From positions 806,001 through 870,000 of the forward strand of contig JAJFZO010000645.1 in NCBI GenBank assembly GCA_021397835.1: 64,000 nt of DNA, in the 5' to 3' direction. Under the pieces are notes generated by a model. That model worked only from the letters and a program-made list of their open reading frames with translations, had not been told where the DNA came from and did not search any database. The stretch is from Moringa oleifera. Taxonomy: Eukaryota; Streptophyta; Magnoliopsida; Brassicales; Moringaceae. The position numbers were made by a program, and so were the translations under genes. Positions 34,061 through 46,261 of this stretch are shown piece by piece. Numbering within the stretch: position 1 is the stretch's first letter; each line of letters opens with the position of its first letter.

Positions 34061-37000
34061 AGCTGTACCTTTAGGTAAACTTTTTTAATTTTCATTGAAA
34101 TTATGCTTTTACCCTTAAATGTTAGGTTAAGAATTTTTTTAAAAAACTTTTTCACTCTTTAAATCTTTCTCCACTTTCTCCTCTTTCACTCTTTATCTCT
34201 TCTCTTTCTATTTCAAATTTTCTTCGCTTGTGGTTTATCCAAAGGCCAACCTTCATCAATTCATCTCATTCGACTCAATTCAACTATTTATTTTATTAGT
34301 TTTTTAAAAGTTTATTTTTATTTAAATAAATTATTTTTTATTATTTGTATTTTATTTAACAATAATATAATATATTATTAGATTAAAATAGATAAATATA
34401 TGAACAAAAATTATTATTTATCAATGATTTAATTATAAGTAAGAATATTGTTTAATTTTTTCTAGAAGATGAATATTCTTTAGTTTGTATGTAGGAAGTC
34501 ATTTGAAAATTTTGAAGAAATTATCATTAATTTAAAATTACCAATTTAAAATTAACACTTAAGAAAATTAATTAATGTATGTTTAGAAAAATTTAACTTG
34601 AGATATATTTGATGTCATTAATTTATAATTATTTAGTTTAAGGATTAGTGGATAGAAAAATTATTTAATTTTCTAATTTAATTATTATTTAAATTATTTT
34701 ATATAGAATTGTAGATTACAATGTCAAACAACTATACATCCTAGCTGAGAAAGAACTTTCTTTCGTACTTTGGCAAGAAAAAAGATAATTTGTCAAGTGG
34801 TTTAAGTTCTTCATCTTTGAATCATGTTAGCATTTCAAGTTCCCCTTGTTTAGATGAAAAAAAAAATGAATTTGAGAATATTGAAGCATTAGATATTAAT
34901 ACTTAATATTATGATTCCTAGATTATGTTTTCCAATAGGAATATATCTCATGGACAAGTGTGACAGTATTCGGGAGGCATATGTTGAAATGGGGTCATAT
35001 CAACCTGTATTAGCTAACTTCTCTTCAATTGTAGATGGAAAACAAATTCAACGATTTCAGGCTTTTTGGTTTAAAAGATTTAATTGACTTGAATATTTAG
35101 TAGAAAAAAATAAAGCATATTGTTTTTCATGTTATTTCTTTCAGAGTCATCCACCTAAGTATTGCACATTTACAATTGATGGTTTTCAAAGTTAAAAAAG
35201 AGTGGATGGTAAAAAAAAATTCGTTTCTACTACATGAAAAGGAAGTTGATTCACATTATAGATTTGCTATGAAGAGTTAGAAGAACTTGAAAAATCCATC
35301 CCAACATATTAACAGAGTTATGAACACACTTTTTTTAGAAGAAACCTTATGAAGTCGATTACGATTCAAGACTTCATTAGGGGCTATGAAATGGTTAGCA
35401 TTGTAATGGTGTGCTTTTTGAGGGTCATGAAAAGTCTATCAATTCTACTAACTGTGAAAATTTACTTGAATTGGTAAAATTGCAAGCATCAGTGAACAAA
35501 GAAATTGCTTGAGTGGTATTAAAAAATTCTCCATTAAATGCCAAGTATATATCACTATTGATTCAAAAAGAATTATTAAAAATTCTTGCCAATCGAGTGA
35601 GGCTAATGATTCATGATGACATTAGGGATGCCAAATTTTATATTCTTGTTGATGAAGTAACTGATGAATCTAGCAAAAACCAAATGGCACTTATTTTGAG
35701 GTATGTTGATAGTGATGGTTTAATATGTGAACGTTTCTTTGAAGTTATAAGTATTAAGAACACAAGAGCCAAAAATATGAAGAAGCACATATGTAATATC
35801 CTTAATAGATTCAACTTATTAGTTGAAGATTTACAAGGTCAAGGATATGATGGTGCCAGTATTATGTAAGGTGAATAGAATGGTTTGCAAACATTATCTT
35901 AAAGATCATTCATGTGTCTATTATGTATATTGTTTTGCACATCGATTTTAAGTTGCTTTAATTGCAGTGGCCAAAAAGATACATAAAATATGGTTGTTTT
36001 AAAAAAAAATAATAATTGTTTTATTATAAACTTTGTAAGCGCTTCTTCCAAGAGACATTCAGAGTTGAAATCTATTCATGAAGATGAAATTATAGCTTTA
36101 ATTGCTTCAAAAGAGGTTGAGATTGATAAAGGGGCTAATAAATTTCGCACTTTTTAACAAGCTGCAGCTACTTATTGGAGTTCTCATTTCATTTTATTAG
36201 AAGGTTGATTGATTTGTATGGTTCCATTTTTACTCTTTTTGAAAATTTAATTGATAGTGGATTAAATACTAAAATACCTGGGGAAGCTAAAGGTGCATAT
36301 AAAGACTTAAAATCTTTTGAATTTGTGTTTCTGTTGTTGTTGATTAACAAAGTACTAAAAATTTCTAATTTACTTTGTCAAGCTTTGTAATTGAAATTTC
36401 AAGATATCTTAAATGCTATGAATTTAATTTCAACTACAAGAAAGCTTCTTCAAGACTAAAGAGATAGAGAACATGTTTTCTTTGAAAGTGTGGTGCTATT
36501 TTGTAGTGGTTATGATGTTGATATACCCAACACGAATACACGCCATATAGAAGGTACGAGATGTCTTGTCAACAAAAAGATGATGTTACGGTTGAGCATT
36601 ACTATCACTTCAAATCTTTAATGCTATGATAGATTTTCAGTTGAAAGAATTACATAGTAGATTTTTAGATAAAATGATTGAGTTTCTTACTCTTAGTATG
36701 GCTTTGTGTCCGATTGATGGCTTTAAATCATTTAGTGTTGATGATATTGTTATTCTTGCTAAGGATTATTATTATTTAGATTTTGGCAAAATTAACATTG
36801 AAGATTTGAGAAGACAATACAAATTTGATGTACTTATCTCTTCAGAATGTCAATTCTCTTTCTGAATTATGCAGACTTTTGACTGCAATGAAAAGGTCAA
36901 AACACTACATTTTGATTGATAAGTTGATTCATCTAGTGTTAACTCTTTCGATTTCTATAGCAATAATAGAACGAGCATTTTCAACTACAAAACTTCTTAA

Positions 37001-37345
37001 AATGCCTATTTGCAACAAGATAGAAGATGATTTTCTTGTAGATTATATGGTCATTTATATTGAAAGAGATTTTATTGATTTAATGGACTCTATAATTGAT
37101 GAGTCTGATAATGTAAAACCTCATAGAGAAAAATTAAAACTGTAATTAGTTGTATTTGGAAAAGTAGAATTTGTTATGACTACCAATTTAGGTGTATCTT
37201 TTTTTTTTCCCCCTCAAAGAAATGATATTTCTCATATTGTGATCATGAAAAAATTTTAGCCCACTCTAACAAAAATTTTTGATTTCGCCTCTATGCATGA
37301 ATGACCCTATTTTTCAAATGAACGACCTTAGCCTAGCCCATTTAC
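34061..37345 (+). pseudogene. hAT transposase pseudogene, copy B (most complete)
   Basis: An ATG at 34721 begins a decayed frame. A TTF-type zinc-finger region (VEKNKAYCFSCYFF, about 35100-35150) is followed by the longest open piece, 35513-35869, with LVDEVTDESSKNQMALILRY and QGYDGASIM, which belong to the RNase-H-like core. More fragments lie at 36175-36390 and 36626-36865. The C-terminal dimerisation region (36825-37145) contains SISIAIIERAFSTTKLLK. Several stops, including one eight codons after the ATG, make it non-functional. The 3' terminus near 37250-37300 retains the TTAGCCCAC...AACAAAAATTTT pattern. Homology to copies A and C stops at about 37345, where Mutator-like sequence begins. 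I could not find a matching 5' terminal repeat. Confidence 0.85.
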
Positions 37346-38488
37346 ATTACTGGATATATCATCAGTACTATCCACGTGAGCATTATTTGACACAACATAT
37401 AGCTGTATCAATTGTTTGCTTAACTTCTTATAGTTATTTAACATATTCAATACATCTTCATCACAACACAGCAATGCAATTTCATCACTGACAATATTAC
37501 TAGTTGGTAACAAATAATAGATACTGTCTCCTTTTATGTAGCCATAAACCGTACACAAGCCAACCAAGTTAAACTAATAAACGTAATCTATATCCATAGG
37601 CTCAACTAGGCTTTTCCTGCCATTGACATACTCTTTAGATTCCTTCTTCATTAATCCATCATAAAACACCTTATATTTTATATAACCCATCATTGTAAAA
37701 GAATAAAATAAACAACTATTAAAATAACAGTTCAAATAATAGTGCACCATTACCTAATCTCATAAAAAACTAATCAATTTAAGTATCCAATAACAATGTA
37801 AAAGATCACTGTAAAAGATCCACACATGATATTACAAACCAATTTAAAATACAGAAATATATAAAATACTATGCATAAAGAAGGTTTCAACATCGAATTT
37901 ATAAAAATCATAAATAAATTTTTGTTGTTTAGGGTTTTGAAATTAAAAAATTTTAGTTTCTGAGATTCATCATTTGAATCTGATGCATATAACGTTTATC
38001 AATTGGGTAACAGAGTTTTCAAAATCTACCACAACATATAGAAAAAAATAATAATTACTTAAATCAAATTAATACTTAAAAATTTAAGATTACCTTGGCA
38101 CTCATATGCAATCTTGATCTGTGAATTCGTTGAGGGTGATAGAAGCTTCGAATGCAGAAAACACCTTGATGCTTGCTGTGAATCTTTGATTGTTTCAAGA
38201 GGAATACAAGGAATAACGAGAAAAATTTTTCGAGGCGATGGTGAGCGTGAGTGATGTCTCTAGAGTGTGATAACCAAGGGTAATACGAGATTTGCAAAAA
38301 TAAGGTACACGTGACTATGTTTGAACACATAATGAACGAGCCATCCCGTTAATTCTAACGGGTTTTATTGATGGAGATCCCGCATTGTAAACTGCATGTT
38401 ATGTGAATCTTAATTTGATGCAATTTTTTATGAAAGTCTCAATTTGATACTGCACCTAAAATGTAAGTTCTTCTGGTGTAATTAACCC
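37328..38488 (-). pseudogene. Mutator-like (MULE) 5' end with N-terminal transposase domain
   Basis: From ATG at 37693 the minus strand reads YIKYKVFYDG, VNGRKSLVEPMDIDY, then a TAG (37574-37576), then LVGLCTVYGYIKGDSIYYLL and VLNMLNNYKKLSKQLIQLYV. This order matches the N-terminal (PB1-like) domain found in plant MuDR-type transposases. The catalytic domain is absent because the copy ends at the hAT copy B junction (about 37345). The outer end is probably GGGTTAATTACACC (minus strand, from 38488), a form common at plant MULE termini. Only one end remains, so it cannot move. Confidence 0.7.
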
Positions 38489-40422
38489 AAAGTTTTTTTT
38501 TTCCATAAAGATTATGCAGAAGCTACATGAATTATCTCTCGGTTTTCTAATTAAATTGGATGATGAGCGTCCATAATTTATACCATTACCAGATTTCTGA
38601 TTTCACTCAATGCTTATCTTCATATCCAATATACAGTACCCGATAAGATTTTAATTACCCTATCACATGAATTGAAGTCGTATTAAAATTTCATATTATT
38701 GTGCTCTATTTTGTCATCCAATTTAGCTAAGCATATCATGATAAGATAAAGAATACAAAGAAAGACCAAAGAGAACAAAAGAGGGAATAGAGAAACCCTC
38801 AATCTTTTGAAAGAAACTGCTACCCAAAGTTTGATACATATATTATACCACTCAATTATATTTTGATTTCTAATACTGAGAACTTAATTAATCTAGTAAC
38901 ATTTTCCCCTTATGGTATTCATGCTTGTTGATGAGAAGAATTACAAGATCATACAACAGTCTATCACAACAATCATTTAAGAATTCATATATATATAAGA
39001 CCTTGTTCACTATCTCTGTATGTCTTCAAACTACCAGTGGCTAAAATTAGGAGGAGAATGCTCAGATGTGAACAAGCATCTAATCTGGGAAAACAATGCT
39101 TATAAAGACAATGGTTGGTGAATTCTTTTATCTTCTACAGGAGCTAACTAATGTTACACTTGACCTGATATGTGAATTAGGAGAACAGTCAGGGATGTTG
39201 AACTCATCAATTCCAAAGGCAAAATCTATTTACAGGTATGAGCACTGACTTCATAAAGTCTATTTAGTTCAAAAGATAGAACTCTTTCTATGTCAGCTTC
39301 GAGTCACTAACTGTATGAATCATGATAGACTTGATAATTGTGACAAGTAAACCCTGAAGTTGCACAGTTTTTGCCGGAAGGAACTACATCACGCTGACAA
39401 GTTGGATTTCATCTTTGAAGCAACAATGGATAATGAAGAGATAATGGATATAGATACTTCTATCCGCGACGGAAGGCTTAATGATGATTGCACAAACTCA
39501 CTTTTGCATATAAGTAAACAGACCACATAAGTAAACAGTTAATTGCCCTAATGAGGCATACTAACATATATGCATTGCGAAATACGTGCAATTTTAAATT
39601 GAAAAGAATCTTGAGATCAAGTCAATTTAGAAAATTTAAGCAGAAAGATGTATTTGGTCTTTCCAGTATACAAATAAGCTTCTCCAAAAGAAATAAAAAT
39701 ATAGAACAATAAACAGTTAATTTGTCCTAATGAGGCATACTAACATATATGCATTGCGAAATTCGTGCAATTTTATATTAAAAAGAATCTTGAGATCAAA
39801 TCAATTTAGAAAATTTAAGCAGAAAGGTGTATTTGGTCTTTCCATTATACAAATAAGCTTCTCCAAAAGAGATAAAAATATAGAACACAGAAAAAACCAC
39901 AGCATCGTAAAATTAGCTAAGCTTGAAGCTCTTGAAATTAGATTGGAACCTACAAACCCAAGTGTAGTTTCTAATCAAAGAAGAAAAGTCAGCAATTTAT
40001 CTTTATTTTTCTACAGTCAGCAGCTCCTCCAGCCATTATACCAAGCATCTAATGATTGAGCTCAATAACTTTCTTCACAGATTGTGATGCTGCAAAAATT
40101 ATGAACAGGAGGGCTTTGCTTAGTAGTAATCAATGAGAATTGAAAATTAAAAGTGTGATTGATGCCACAACATGTACTCGTGGGGAATATGGACCATAAT
40201 TAATAGTTGATGGTCTGCATAAAATTAACACAGCCCTAGTAAGCATGCGCATTAGAAATCCAAACCATCACACAATCTCAACAAAAATATGGCCGGAGCG
40301 CTCATTCCATGGTTTTGCTTATAAATGATCAGCATGAAATCAAAGAGGGAAGAGATTTATGAAAAAAAAGCAAATAAAAAAGATAAACCAGATCCAAAGT
40401 CAGAAAATGAGAGAAAGTGAGA
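38489..40422. other. Intergenic DNA between MULE remnant and GCR1-like exon
   Basis: No gene recognised. It holds a 179-bp tandem duplication (39530-39890). A 109-codon plus-strand open frame (39730-40059) overlaps the second repeat copy and is probably chance. Segment 39060-39480 has higher complexity and could contain exon remnants, but I could not name any. Confidence 0.45.
39530..39890. repeat. Tandem duplication, 179-bp period, two copies
   Basis: CCTAATGAGGCATACTAACA occurs at 39547 and again at 39726. The following 160 bases match closely, including GGTCTTTCCA-TATACAAATAAG parts. Confidence 0.95.
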
Positions 40423-40617
40423 TACCGGAAGGTCGAGGAAGAAGACGAGCTTGAAGGAGAACTTGCGAGCTCTTTGAAGAGGCAGTTACAGAGCACAATG
40501 AAGCTGGAGCCTAGGAAGGAAATAGTAGCTGCTCCGGTGCTAGCTGTCGTCTGAATCGGCCGATTATGAGCAGTTAAACACTATAGCCGTCACTTTCGGT
40601 ATCTGCCATTTTCCCAA
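40423..40617 (-). pseudogene. GCR1-like seven-transmembrane receptor, exon 1 remnant
   Basis: The minus strand reads, from an ATG near 40609, MADTESDGYS, then after a shift LTAHNRPIQTTASTGAATIS, continuing FLGSSFIVLCNCLFKEL. After one missing base it continues RKFSFKLVFFLDLP to a GTATC donor at about 40422. This matches the N-terminus and first membrane segments of plant GCR1 (cAMP-receptor-like), where the pattern is FIVLC..LFKELRKFSFKLVFYLALS. Two frameshifts break it (CTCGCAAG in place of CTCCGCAAG is the clearest). I found no further GCR1 exons to the left, so it is an isolated exon fragment next to the 3' side of CNL2. Confidence 0.8.
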
Positions 40618-40931
40618 AGATCAGAAGAAAGCGTGCCCTTGTTAGTGGAATGTTAAAGGAGATATAATTTAATCAATAAATAATTATTTGCTCTATATTT
40701 TTCATTTTTCATTTATGTTGCTCACAATTTTTCTCTAATAAAAATTTTAAAGGACAGAGATCCTAACTTTGAAGTAATTGCAAGTGGTGATGACAATCGC
40801 CAAAATTAACATCAATAAATCAATAATTGAACAAGATTTATAAGAAGGTTAACAATTAGGATAATGTATAGTTTGTTACCTTAGTGTACAAAAGTGGGAG
40901 AATATCATGAGGACAAGGATGCATTTGAAAT
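40618..40931. other. CNL2 downstream flank
   Basis: Non-coding. 40765-40931 aligns with the NLR 3' flanks at 33740-33900 and 47690-47805. A GT dinucleotide context (CATCAG|GTAAAT) immediately follows the CNL2 stop region and could support a 3'-UTR intron; this is speculative. Confidence 0.5.
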
Positions 40932-43900
40932 TTACCTGATGAGCCTTCCATCTATGCGTATGGTTGGAATGTGAGAGATTTTGGGCCAGTAGTCTCCCTT
41001 TTCCTTTTGGCATTGCTGACTCAGCAGAGGACATTCACGGATTAATAAAGTCGAAAGGGAGGTAGGCAGCCCCTCCTGTGGTAAGCAGTCCAGAATCCTA
41101 CAGTCCCGAATATACAAATCTGTAAGTGAGGTGAGTTGGTGAAGCCCCTTGCCATCCAGAGATTTTAGATTTCCAAAATTGTATATCTCAAGGCTTGTAA
41201 GAGAGGAGGGCAGCATATTCTCTTCTGGAAACGACTCCAAGTCTGCTCCACTACCTTCCACATGAAGGCATGCGAGAGATGGAAGACTTTTTAAACCCCA
41301 CTGCCTGCAGTTAGTGATGAGTTTGGGACTCCTGCTGATGATGAGCTCCTTTAAGCTGGACGGCAAACCCCCCTGCGGAAAAGAATCAATTTCTGGACAA
41401 TCACGGATTCCCAAACTCTCGAGCGAGGGGAGGGGGCAGTGCATATCTCGTGGCAGCAACTTTAAATTACTGCAATTTGGGTTTGATATTCCTTCTTCGG
41501 GGAAAGAAGCCAACTTAGAACAACGGTCGATGTACAAGGCGCGAAGAGACATGAGATGTACAAGGTGTGGTCCCTTTAATGCAGATAGGTTTTCCAGATT
41601 GTCACAATCTGTTATTTCTAGTTTCTTCAGCTTAGAAAACAATTCTAGCGGGAATGACCTCACAAGATTGGACTTCTTAATCTGCAATTCTTCAAGACAA
41701 GGGTTGCGGTGCGCAAGTTCCACCAGCAGAGAATCTGTTGCAATCTGATCTCCACTTGTCAAATAAGAAGATGCTTCTTTCGACATCAACTTGCCAGATT
41801 CAACCAAACAGAGTTTACGCAAAGCTCGAGCCCTTGGCAGTGAACCCTCTAGCTCTCCGCAATTTTCTATCTCAAGCTCCATCAATGAAGGAAGGTGGTC
41901 GGGCAGAGCCTTCTTGAGTTTCGGACATTCTATCAACTTTAACACTTGGAGACAAGGAAAAGCACCATCTTCCCCTTCTCCACAACACCATTCCTCCCAC
42001 ATTGCCATCTTCATGAACTTCAACTTTAAAAGCGACCTGAAAGGTCTCATAGATGTTAAACTGGCCCCACCGAACCCACCACCAACACTCACCACTGCAT
42101 CAAAGCCTGAAATCTGTAGTTCCTTTAGAGACGGCAGCTGCCCAAGACATGGCAACCAAAAGCAATTTTTACAATTGCTTAGCCGCAGTACTGCTATGCT
42201 CGAGAAGGAAAGGTCTCCTACCCAGTTCGAAAATATCGAACCCCTGTAGCCGTGGATGTCAAGGTCTTCGAGGTTCGAATGTGGACGTAAACTGTCAAGT
42301 ACATCTCTTTCATGTTGTGAACACTCAGCATCACCATCATCATCCCAACTCAATACTAACTTCTGGAGCCTCTTCTTGTCGCACAAATTGGCCTCTGAGG
42401 CATCCTTGCTGGAAGCAAGGTTCTGTAAGGACCGAATGGAAAGGGTTCCTCGCAGATGATGCAGTTCCTTCAACTCATTCATGGGAGAACCACTTTGTTT
42501 GCCTACAACAAAATCAGTTAATACTCGCAAATTCTTCAATTTTCCCATATGTAATGGCATCTCTTTCACTCCTGTTCCTCGGATATCCAGGAAATGCAAG
42601 TTGATCAACCTTCCCAACTTGGTAGGCAACGCAACCAGCACCCAGCAACCATACAATATTAATGTTTGCAAATTGTACAGAGCGCTCACTGATTCTGGTA
42701 ACCACTTAATTAAAGTGTGGGAAAAATCTAGATATCTTAATTGCTTCAAGTCGCCAATTGAGTCAGAAATCTTGCGGATTCCCAGGTAACCAGACAAGTA
42801 TAGTACTCGTAAGCATCTTAGTTTTGGGAACAAGTCGTCTGTTACACTGCCGGTGGTATCTATATCTACCCAAGGCGGTGTTCCTTTTAGGAAGGTTCGT
42901 AAATGCAGTGCTCCATCTACATCCTTCAATTTAACAAAAGCATCAAACCTTCTTCTGTAGCTTGACAAATGACGAGTCTTTTTGGTAATTTCACATGGAT
43001 CCTCACCTTCCAGTTTACAACAAAACCTTCCTGATACAGCTTCAGCTAAGTCGTTAATTAGATCATGCATGACAAAGCGTGAATTTTGGCTACTAGATCT
43101 TTGGAAAAATGACCTTGCTATCAGATCGTTGAAGTATTCTTCACCTAATTCTTCCATCTCCTGATTACTTTGTGGGTCATCCAAAAAGCCTTCTGCCATC
43201 CACAATCGGATTAGATACTCTTTCTCAAATTCATAGTCCTTCGGGAATAAGGAACAATAAGCAAAACATCGTTTTAACTGTGAAGGAAGATAGTAATAAC
43301 TAAGTCTCAAGACAGGAAGAATGTTACTTTCATCATCCCATATACTGCTCTTCAATATCTTATCCCACTCTGCAGCATCAACTTTAGAGCGCAGGACACC
43401 GGCCAGCGCTTTTGCAGCTAAAGGTAGGCCTTTGCACCTCTTTACAATTTCTTCACGGAATGCTTCTAGCGCATGAAATTCGCCAGAATTGACACCTGCA
43501 CAAGTATGCTTCGCAAACAACAACCAGCAATCATCGTTTGCTAATTGCTCCAAAAGATAAGTTGGAACTGTTTTCGTAATGGATGCAACTCTTTGATCTC
43601 GTGTTGTTACAATGATCCTACTTCCTTTGGCTCCAGATCTGAATGGGGCTTGTAAGATTTCCCAATCCATATAATTCTTGTTCCAGACATCATCTAAAAC
43701 AAAGAGAAATTTCTTGTCCCTCAACTTTTCTTCCAATTTGAGTTGAAGCTGATTTAGATCACTATTATCATATGTCCCTGCAACCACCGCCTGAAGAATA
43801 GTTTTGGTTACCCTGAAGACATCAAATTCTTCTGAAACACAGACCCATGCTTTTAGGGAAAAACTCTCTTTAACTTTGGTGTCGTTGTACACAAGCTGAG

Positions 43901-44525
43901 CCAAGGTGGTTTTACCCAGACCACCCATGCCCACAATAGGGATCACCCCTAAGTCATTCCCACTTGAGTCTTCTGACAACAACATTTTGACTATAGCTTC
44001 TTTGTCATTATCCCTACCATACACAGCAACTTCATCGACCAAAGAAGTAGATGCTATTCTTGCTGATGGTTTATGGCCAATGACTGATTTCAGACCGAGC
44101 ACATGTATTTGGGTTGCCATATATTCCAGTCTATCAAGAATCTCTTCTAATTTCGATGGCATCCCTTTATTAAATGGGTTGAAAGATGAGAGATAGTTTC
44201 GAACCTGAGTCGTGGTGGTTTGAGGTTCATCTTCCAATTTGCAGCGCAAAGCTTCGTAGGCAATCTCATCCAGCAAGTCTTCCGCATCGTAGACAGCATC
44301 CTTCAGCTCGTCAAGCCAGTCTTTTACGTCTGGTTTGATACTCTGCTTGTCCTCCGCATTGTTTAGCACAGCTTTAACAGAAAGCAATGTTGTCTTCAGC
44401 TTCTTCAAGCGGTCATCATCGAGTTTTCTGCTCCGGAAGTAGTCGAGGACCTCGCGAGAAGCCATCTTGCCGATCAAGACTTGAAAGAAAGCGGACAGAA
44501 AGGCTTCACCCACAAGTTCAGCCAT
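40932..44525 (-). CDS. CNL2, coiled-coil NB-ARC LRR resistance protein (RPP13-like), 1197 aa
   Basis: Single-exon paralogue of CNL1, very similar through the coiled coil and NB-ARC. Motifs: KDWLDELKDAVYDAEDLLDE (68-87), P-loop GMGGLGKTT (199-207), kinase-2 KKFLFVLDDVW (about 271-281), RNBS-B GSRIIVTTRD, GLPLAA, CFAYCSLFPK and MHDL. All are intact, so nucleotide switching should work. The LRR domain (about 550 to the end) is longer than in CNL1. It keeps the segment with LVESGKLMSKEASSYLTSGD that CNL1 lacks, but has lost about eight residues at SNPNCSNLKLLP where CNL1 has SAPNLTLIYLDRCGNLKSLP. No signal peptide or membrane segment is seen, so it is probably cytoplasmic. Length is usual for this subfamily. 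The role in effector-triggered immunity is inferred from family. Confidence 0.95.
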   Translation of the reverse strand: MAELVGEAFLSAFFQVLIGKMASREVLDYFRSRKLDDDRLKKLKTTLLSVKAVLNNAEDKQSIKPDVKDWLDELKDAVYDAEDLLDEIAYEALRCKLEDEPQTTTTQVRNYLSSFNPFNKGMPSKLEEILDRLEYMATQIHVLGLKSVIGHKPSARIASTSLVDEVAVYGRDNDKEAIVKMLLSEDSSGNDLGVIPIVGMGGLGKTTLAQLVYNDTKVKESFSLKAWVCVSEEFDVFRVTKTILQAVVAGTYDNSDLNQLQLKLEEKLRDKKFLFVLDDVWNKNYMDWEILQAPFRSGAKGSRIIVTTRDQRVASITKTVPTYLLEQLANDDCWLLFAKHTCAGVNSGEFHALEAFREEIVKRCKGLPLAAKALAGVLRSKVDAAEWDKILKSSIWDDESNILPVLRLSYYYLPSQLKRCFAYCSLFPKDYEFEKEYLIRLWMAEGFLDDPQSNQEMEELGEEYFNDLIARSFFQRSSSQNSRFVMHDLINDLAEAVSGRFCCKLEGEDPCEITKKTRHLSSYRRRFDAFVKLKDVDGALHLRTFLKGTPPWVDIDTTGSVTDDLFPKLRCLRVLYLSGYLGIRKISDSIGDLKQLRYLDFSHTLIKWLPESVSALYNLQTLILYGCWVLVALPTKLGRLINLHFLDIRGTGVKEMPLHMGKLKNLRVLTDFVVGKQSGSPMNELKELHHLRGTLSIRSLQNLASSKDASEANLCDKKRLQKLVLSWDDDGDAECSQHERDVLDSLRPHSNLEDLDIHGYRGSIFSNWVGDLSFSSIAVLRLSNCKNCFWLPCLGQLPSLKELQISGFDAVVSVGGGFGGASLTSMRPFRSLLKLKFMKMAMWEEWCCGEGEDGAFPCLQVLKLIECPKLKKALPDHLPSLMELEIENCGELEGSLPRARALRKLCLVESGKLMSKEASSYLTSGDQIATDSLLVELAHRNPCLEELQIKKSNLVRSFPLELFSKLKKLEITDCDNLENLSALKGPHLVHLMSLRALYIDRCSKLASFPEEGISNPNCSNLKLLPRDMHCPLPSLESLGIRDCPEIDSFPQGGLPSSLKELIISRSPKLITNCRQWGLKSLPSLACLHVEGSGADLESFPEENMLPSSLTSLEIYNFGNLKSLDGKGLHQLTSLTDLYIRDCRILDCLPQEGLPTSLSTLLIRECPLLSQQCQKEKGDYWPKISHIPTIRIDGRLIR

Positions 44526-45020
44526 CTTTGCTTTTTATCAAAGACAGAAATCCAGGGGAAGTGACAGCAAATAACAGAGGAGAAGGCTCCCACCAATGCT
44601 TTGAAGAGCTCTAGCAGTGGAGTTCCTTAATTCATTCGAGGCGGCTGCTTTTGATTTGTGATGAAGATGATAAGCAAAAAGAAGAAAGTGATGTTTTTGA
44701 TCTTTCTTTCTTTCAACTGTATAACGATAAAAGAAAAAGCAACAGAATAATGAAAGCATTGACGAAGAAGATTCTGTAATGAGTCCACCTTGTGGTTTCG
44801 TAGTAGCTGTAAGGCAAATTCCACTCAATTTTCATATCCTATTACTTTCCAATTTGGTTTAATTAACTTAATAGATTTTGGGTAATTTAATTGAAGATTC
44901 CATATGCTAAGATAAACCATTTTATGTAATGTTATAGAAGTGAATGGAAAATTGTTTGGTGATTTGTATAGGACAGTTGGACGATTGACGGTGATTGGCT
45001 TCAACACACTTGGGAGGCAA
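44526..45020 (-). promoter_or_regulatory. CNL2 5' leader and proximal promoter region
   Basis: It aligns with the CNL1 leader and promoter (27615-28010). Conserved stretches include the first 40 bases upstream of the start codon and the ACGATAAAAGAAA block near 44723. The exact transcription start is not visible. Confidence 0.55.
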
Positions 45021-46261
45021 AACATAAAATAAATTAATTGCCCATATGATTATAAATTTATTATAATCATACAACATATTATCTAACATTAAATTAAATT
45101 ATTTTAAAAAAATAAAATCATGATATATTTGATGTAAAATGAATTGGTAACAAATCATCCCATTAATTGGTGTTAAATTATGTGGAGTCAGTGTGTCAGG
45201 CTAGCCATGACTTTTCATTCAACAATTGGGTCTGCTTGTTCCCTTTTCTTGATGGGCATGTGGCAGTACCAGTTGTCAGTCAATTTCCACTTAATTCATC
45301 CTCTGTTCGCTTCACAAGTTCTGTTAATTCAGCTTACAGCTGTTAAGTCAACTTTCACTCAATTTGATCAAAAAATAAAAAAATGAGTCAAATAAATTCA
45401 AAGTTTTTTCTCAATTACATTTTTTAATTTTTAATAATTTTTATCTTATCATTTTTTTGATAAACTTCAATTTGACCTAAATTAATAAATTAAAATTTAA
45501 TTTATAAAATTTAAAAGTTTAATTTAACACATGAAATATAATTTAAAATCTTAAACAATTTGTCTTCTTAATTTAACTTTACTTGTACTTTTACATAAAT
45601 ATAAATCTTTTCATAATAAAAGTAATAAAAAATAAAAAAATTAATATACAAAATATCATTAAGTTTATTTATGAAATTATTATATAATTTATGTAGTTGT
45701 TAACTCATAACATTATATAATGTTTAATTTTGTGAAATTAATTTATCGTAAAAATTTAATTTGATAATGTGCGCGTTCATGATAGTTGCGGGATGACAAG
45801 AAATTCTTTCGTGTGATTATAATATTAATTAATTTTTTTCTTAAATTTTTATTAAAAAATTTAAATTATTTAAGGAAAAAAATTGACAACAACAAACAAT
45901 TTAAAAGGGATCAGACAGCATTACATTCTCATTGCCACCACTCTTCATTTTTGTCTATTTCTTCTTTCCGATAAGTACTTTAGCACCACTCTCGTTAATG
46001 GAATCAGGTAGACCTTCATTTTGCATCTCCTCTGGTTATCTACATAAGTCATGTTTCCAAATGAGAAAGACAGAAATCATATTACCAGTTGTCAATTATT
46101 CGACAAAAAACAGATTTGTTAATGTCACAGACTAATGCTCAGACAGAATATTTGAGTGATCTCCACAAACGTCAATACTCTGGCTCAAATCAAGAGGAGG
46201 TTCATAGTGAAATCTCAGCTGACAAGAGACTGAAACCTTAGTTTTAAAAAATGGGAGAATA
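45021..46261. other. CNL2 distal upstream flank, no gene
   Basis: 45060-45880 aligns with 29490-30480, and 45905-46261 with 31866-32236. At 45055 the sequence is continuous where unit 1 has its 1.5-kb Copia-containing segment. At 45890-45905 it is continuous where unit 1 has a 1.4-kb block including psi-D. Confidence 0.6.

Noticed and set aside
34020..34100. Possible 5' terminal repeat of hAT copy B
   Set aside because: I found no sequence complementary to the 3' end (GCCCCTG...AACAAAAA) near the junction, so the 5' boundary is left approximate.
39060..39480. Possible additional exons of a host gene
   Set aside because: Short open stretches are present, but none matched GCR1 or another family I could name.
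41314..42604. Long plus-strand open frames (up to 183 codons) opposite CNL2, and similar ones opposite CNL1 (24439-25857)
   Set aside because: They are antisense shadows of the LRR coding sequence; their composition and position follow the NLR frame and no family is recognisable.
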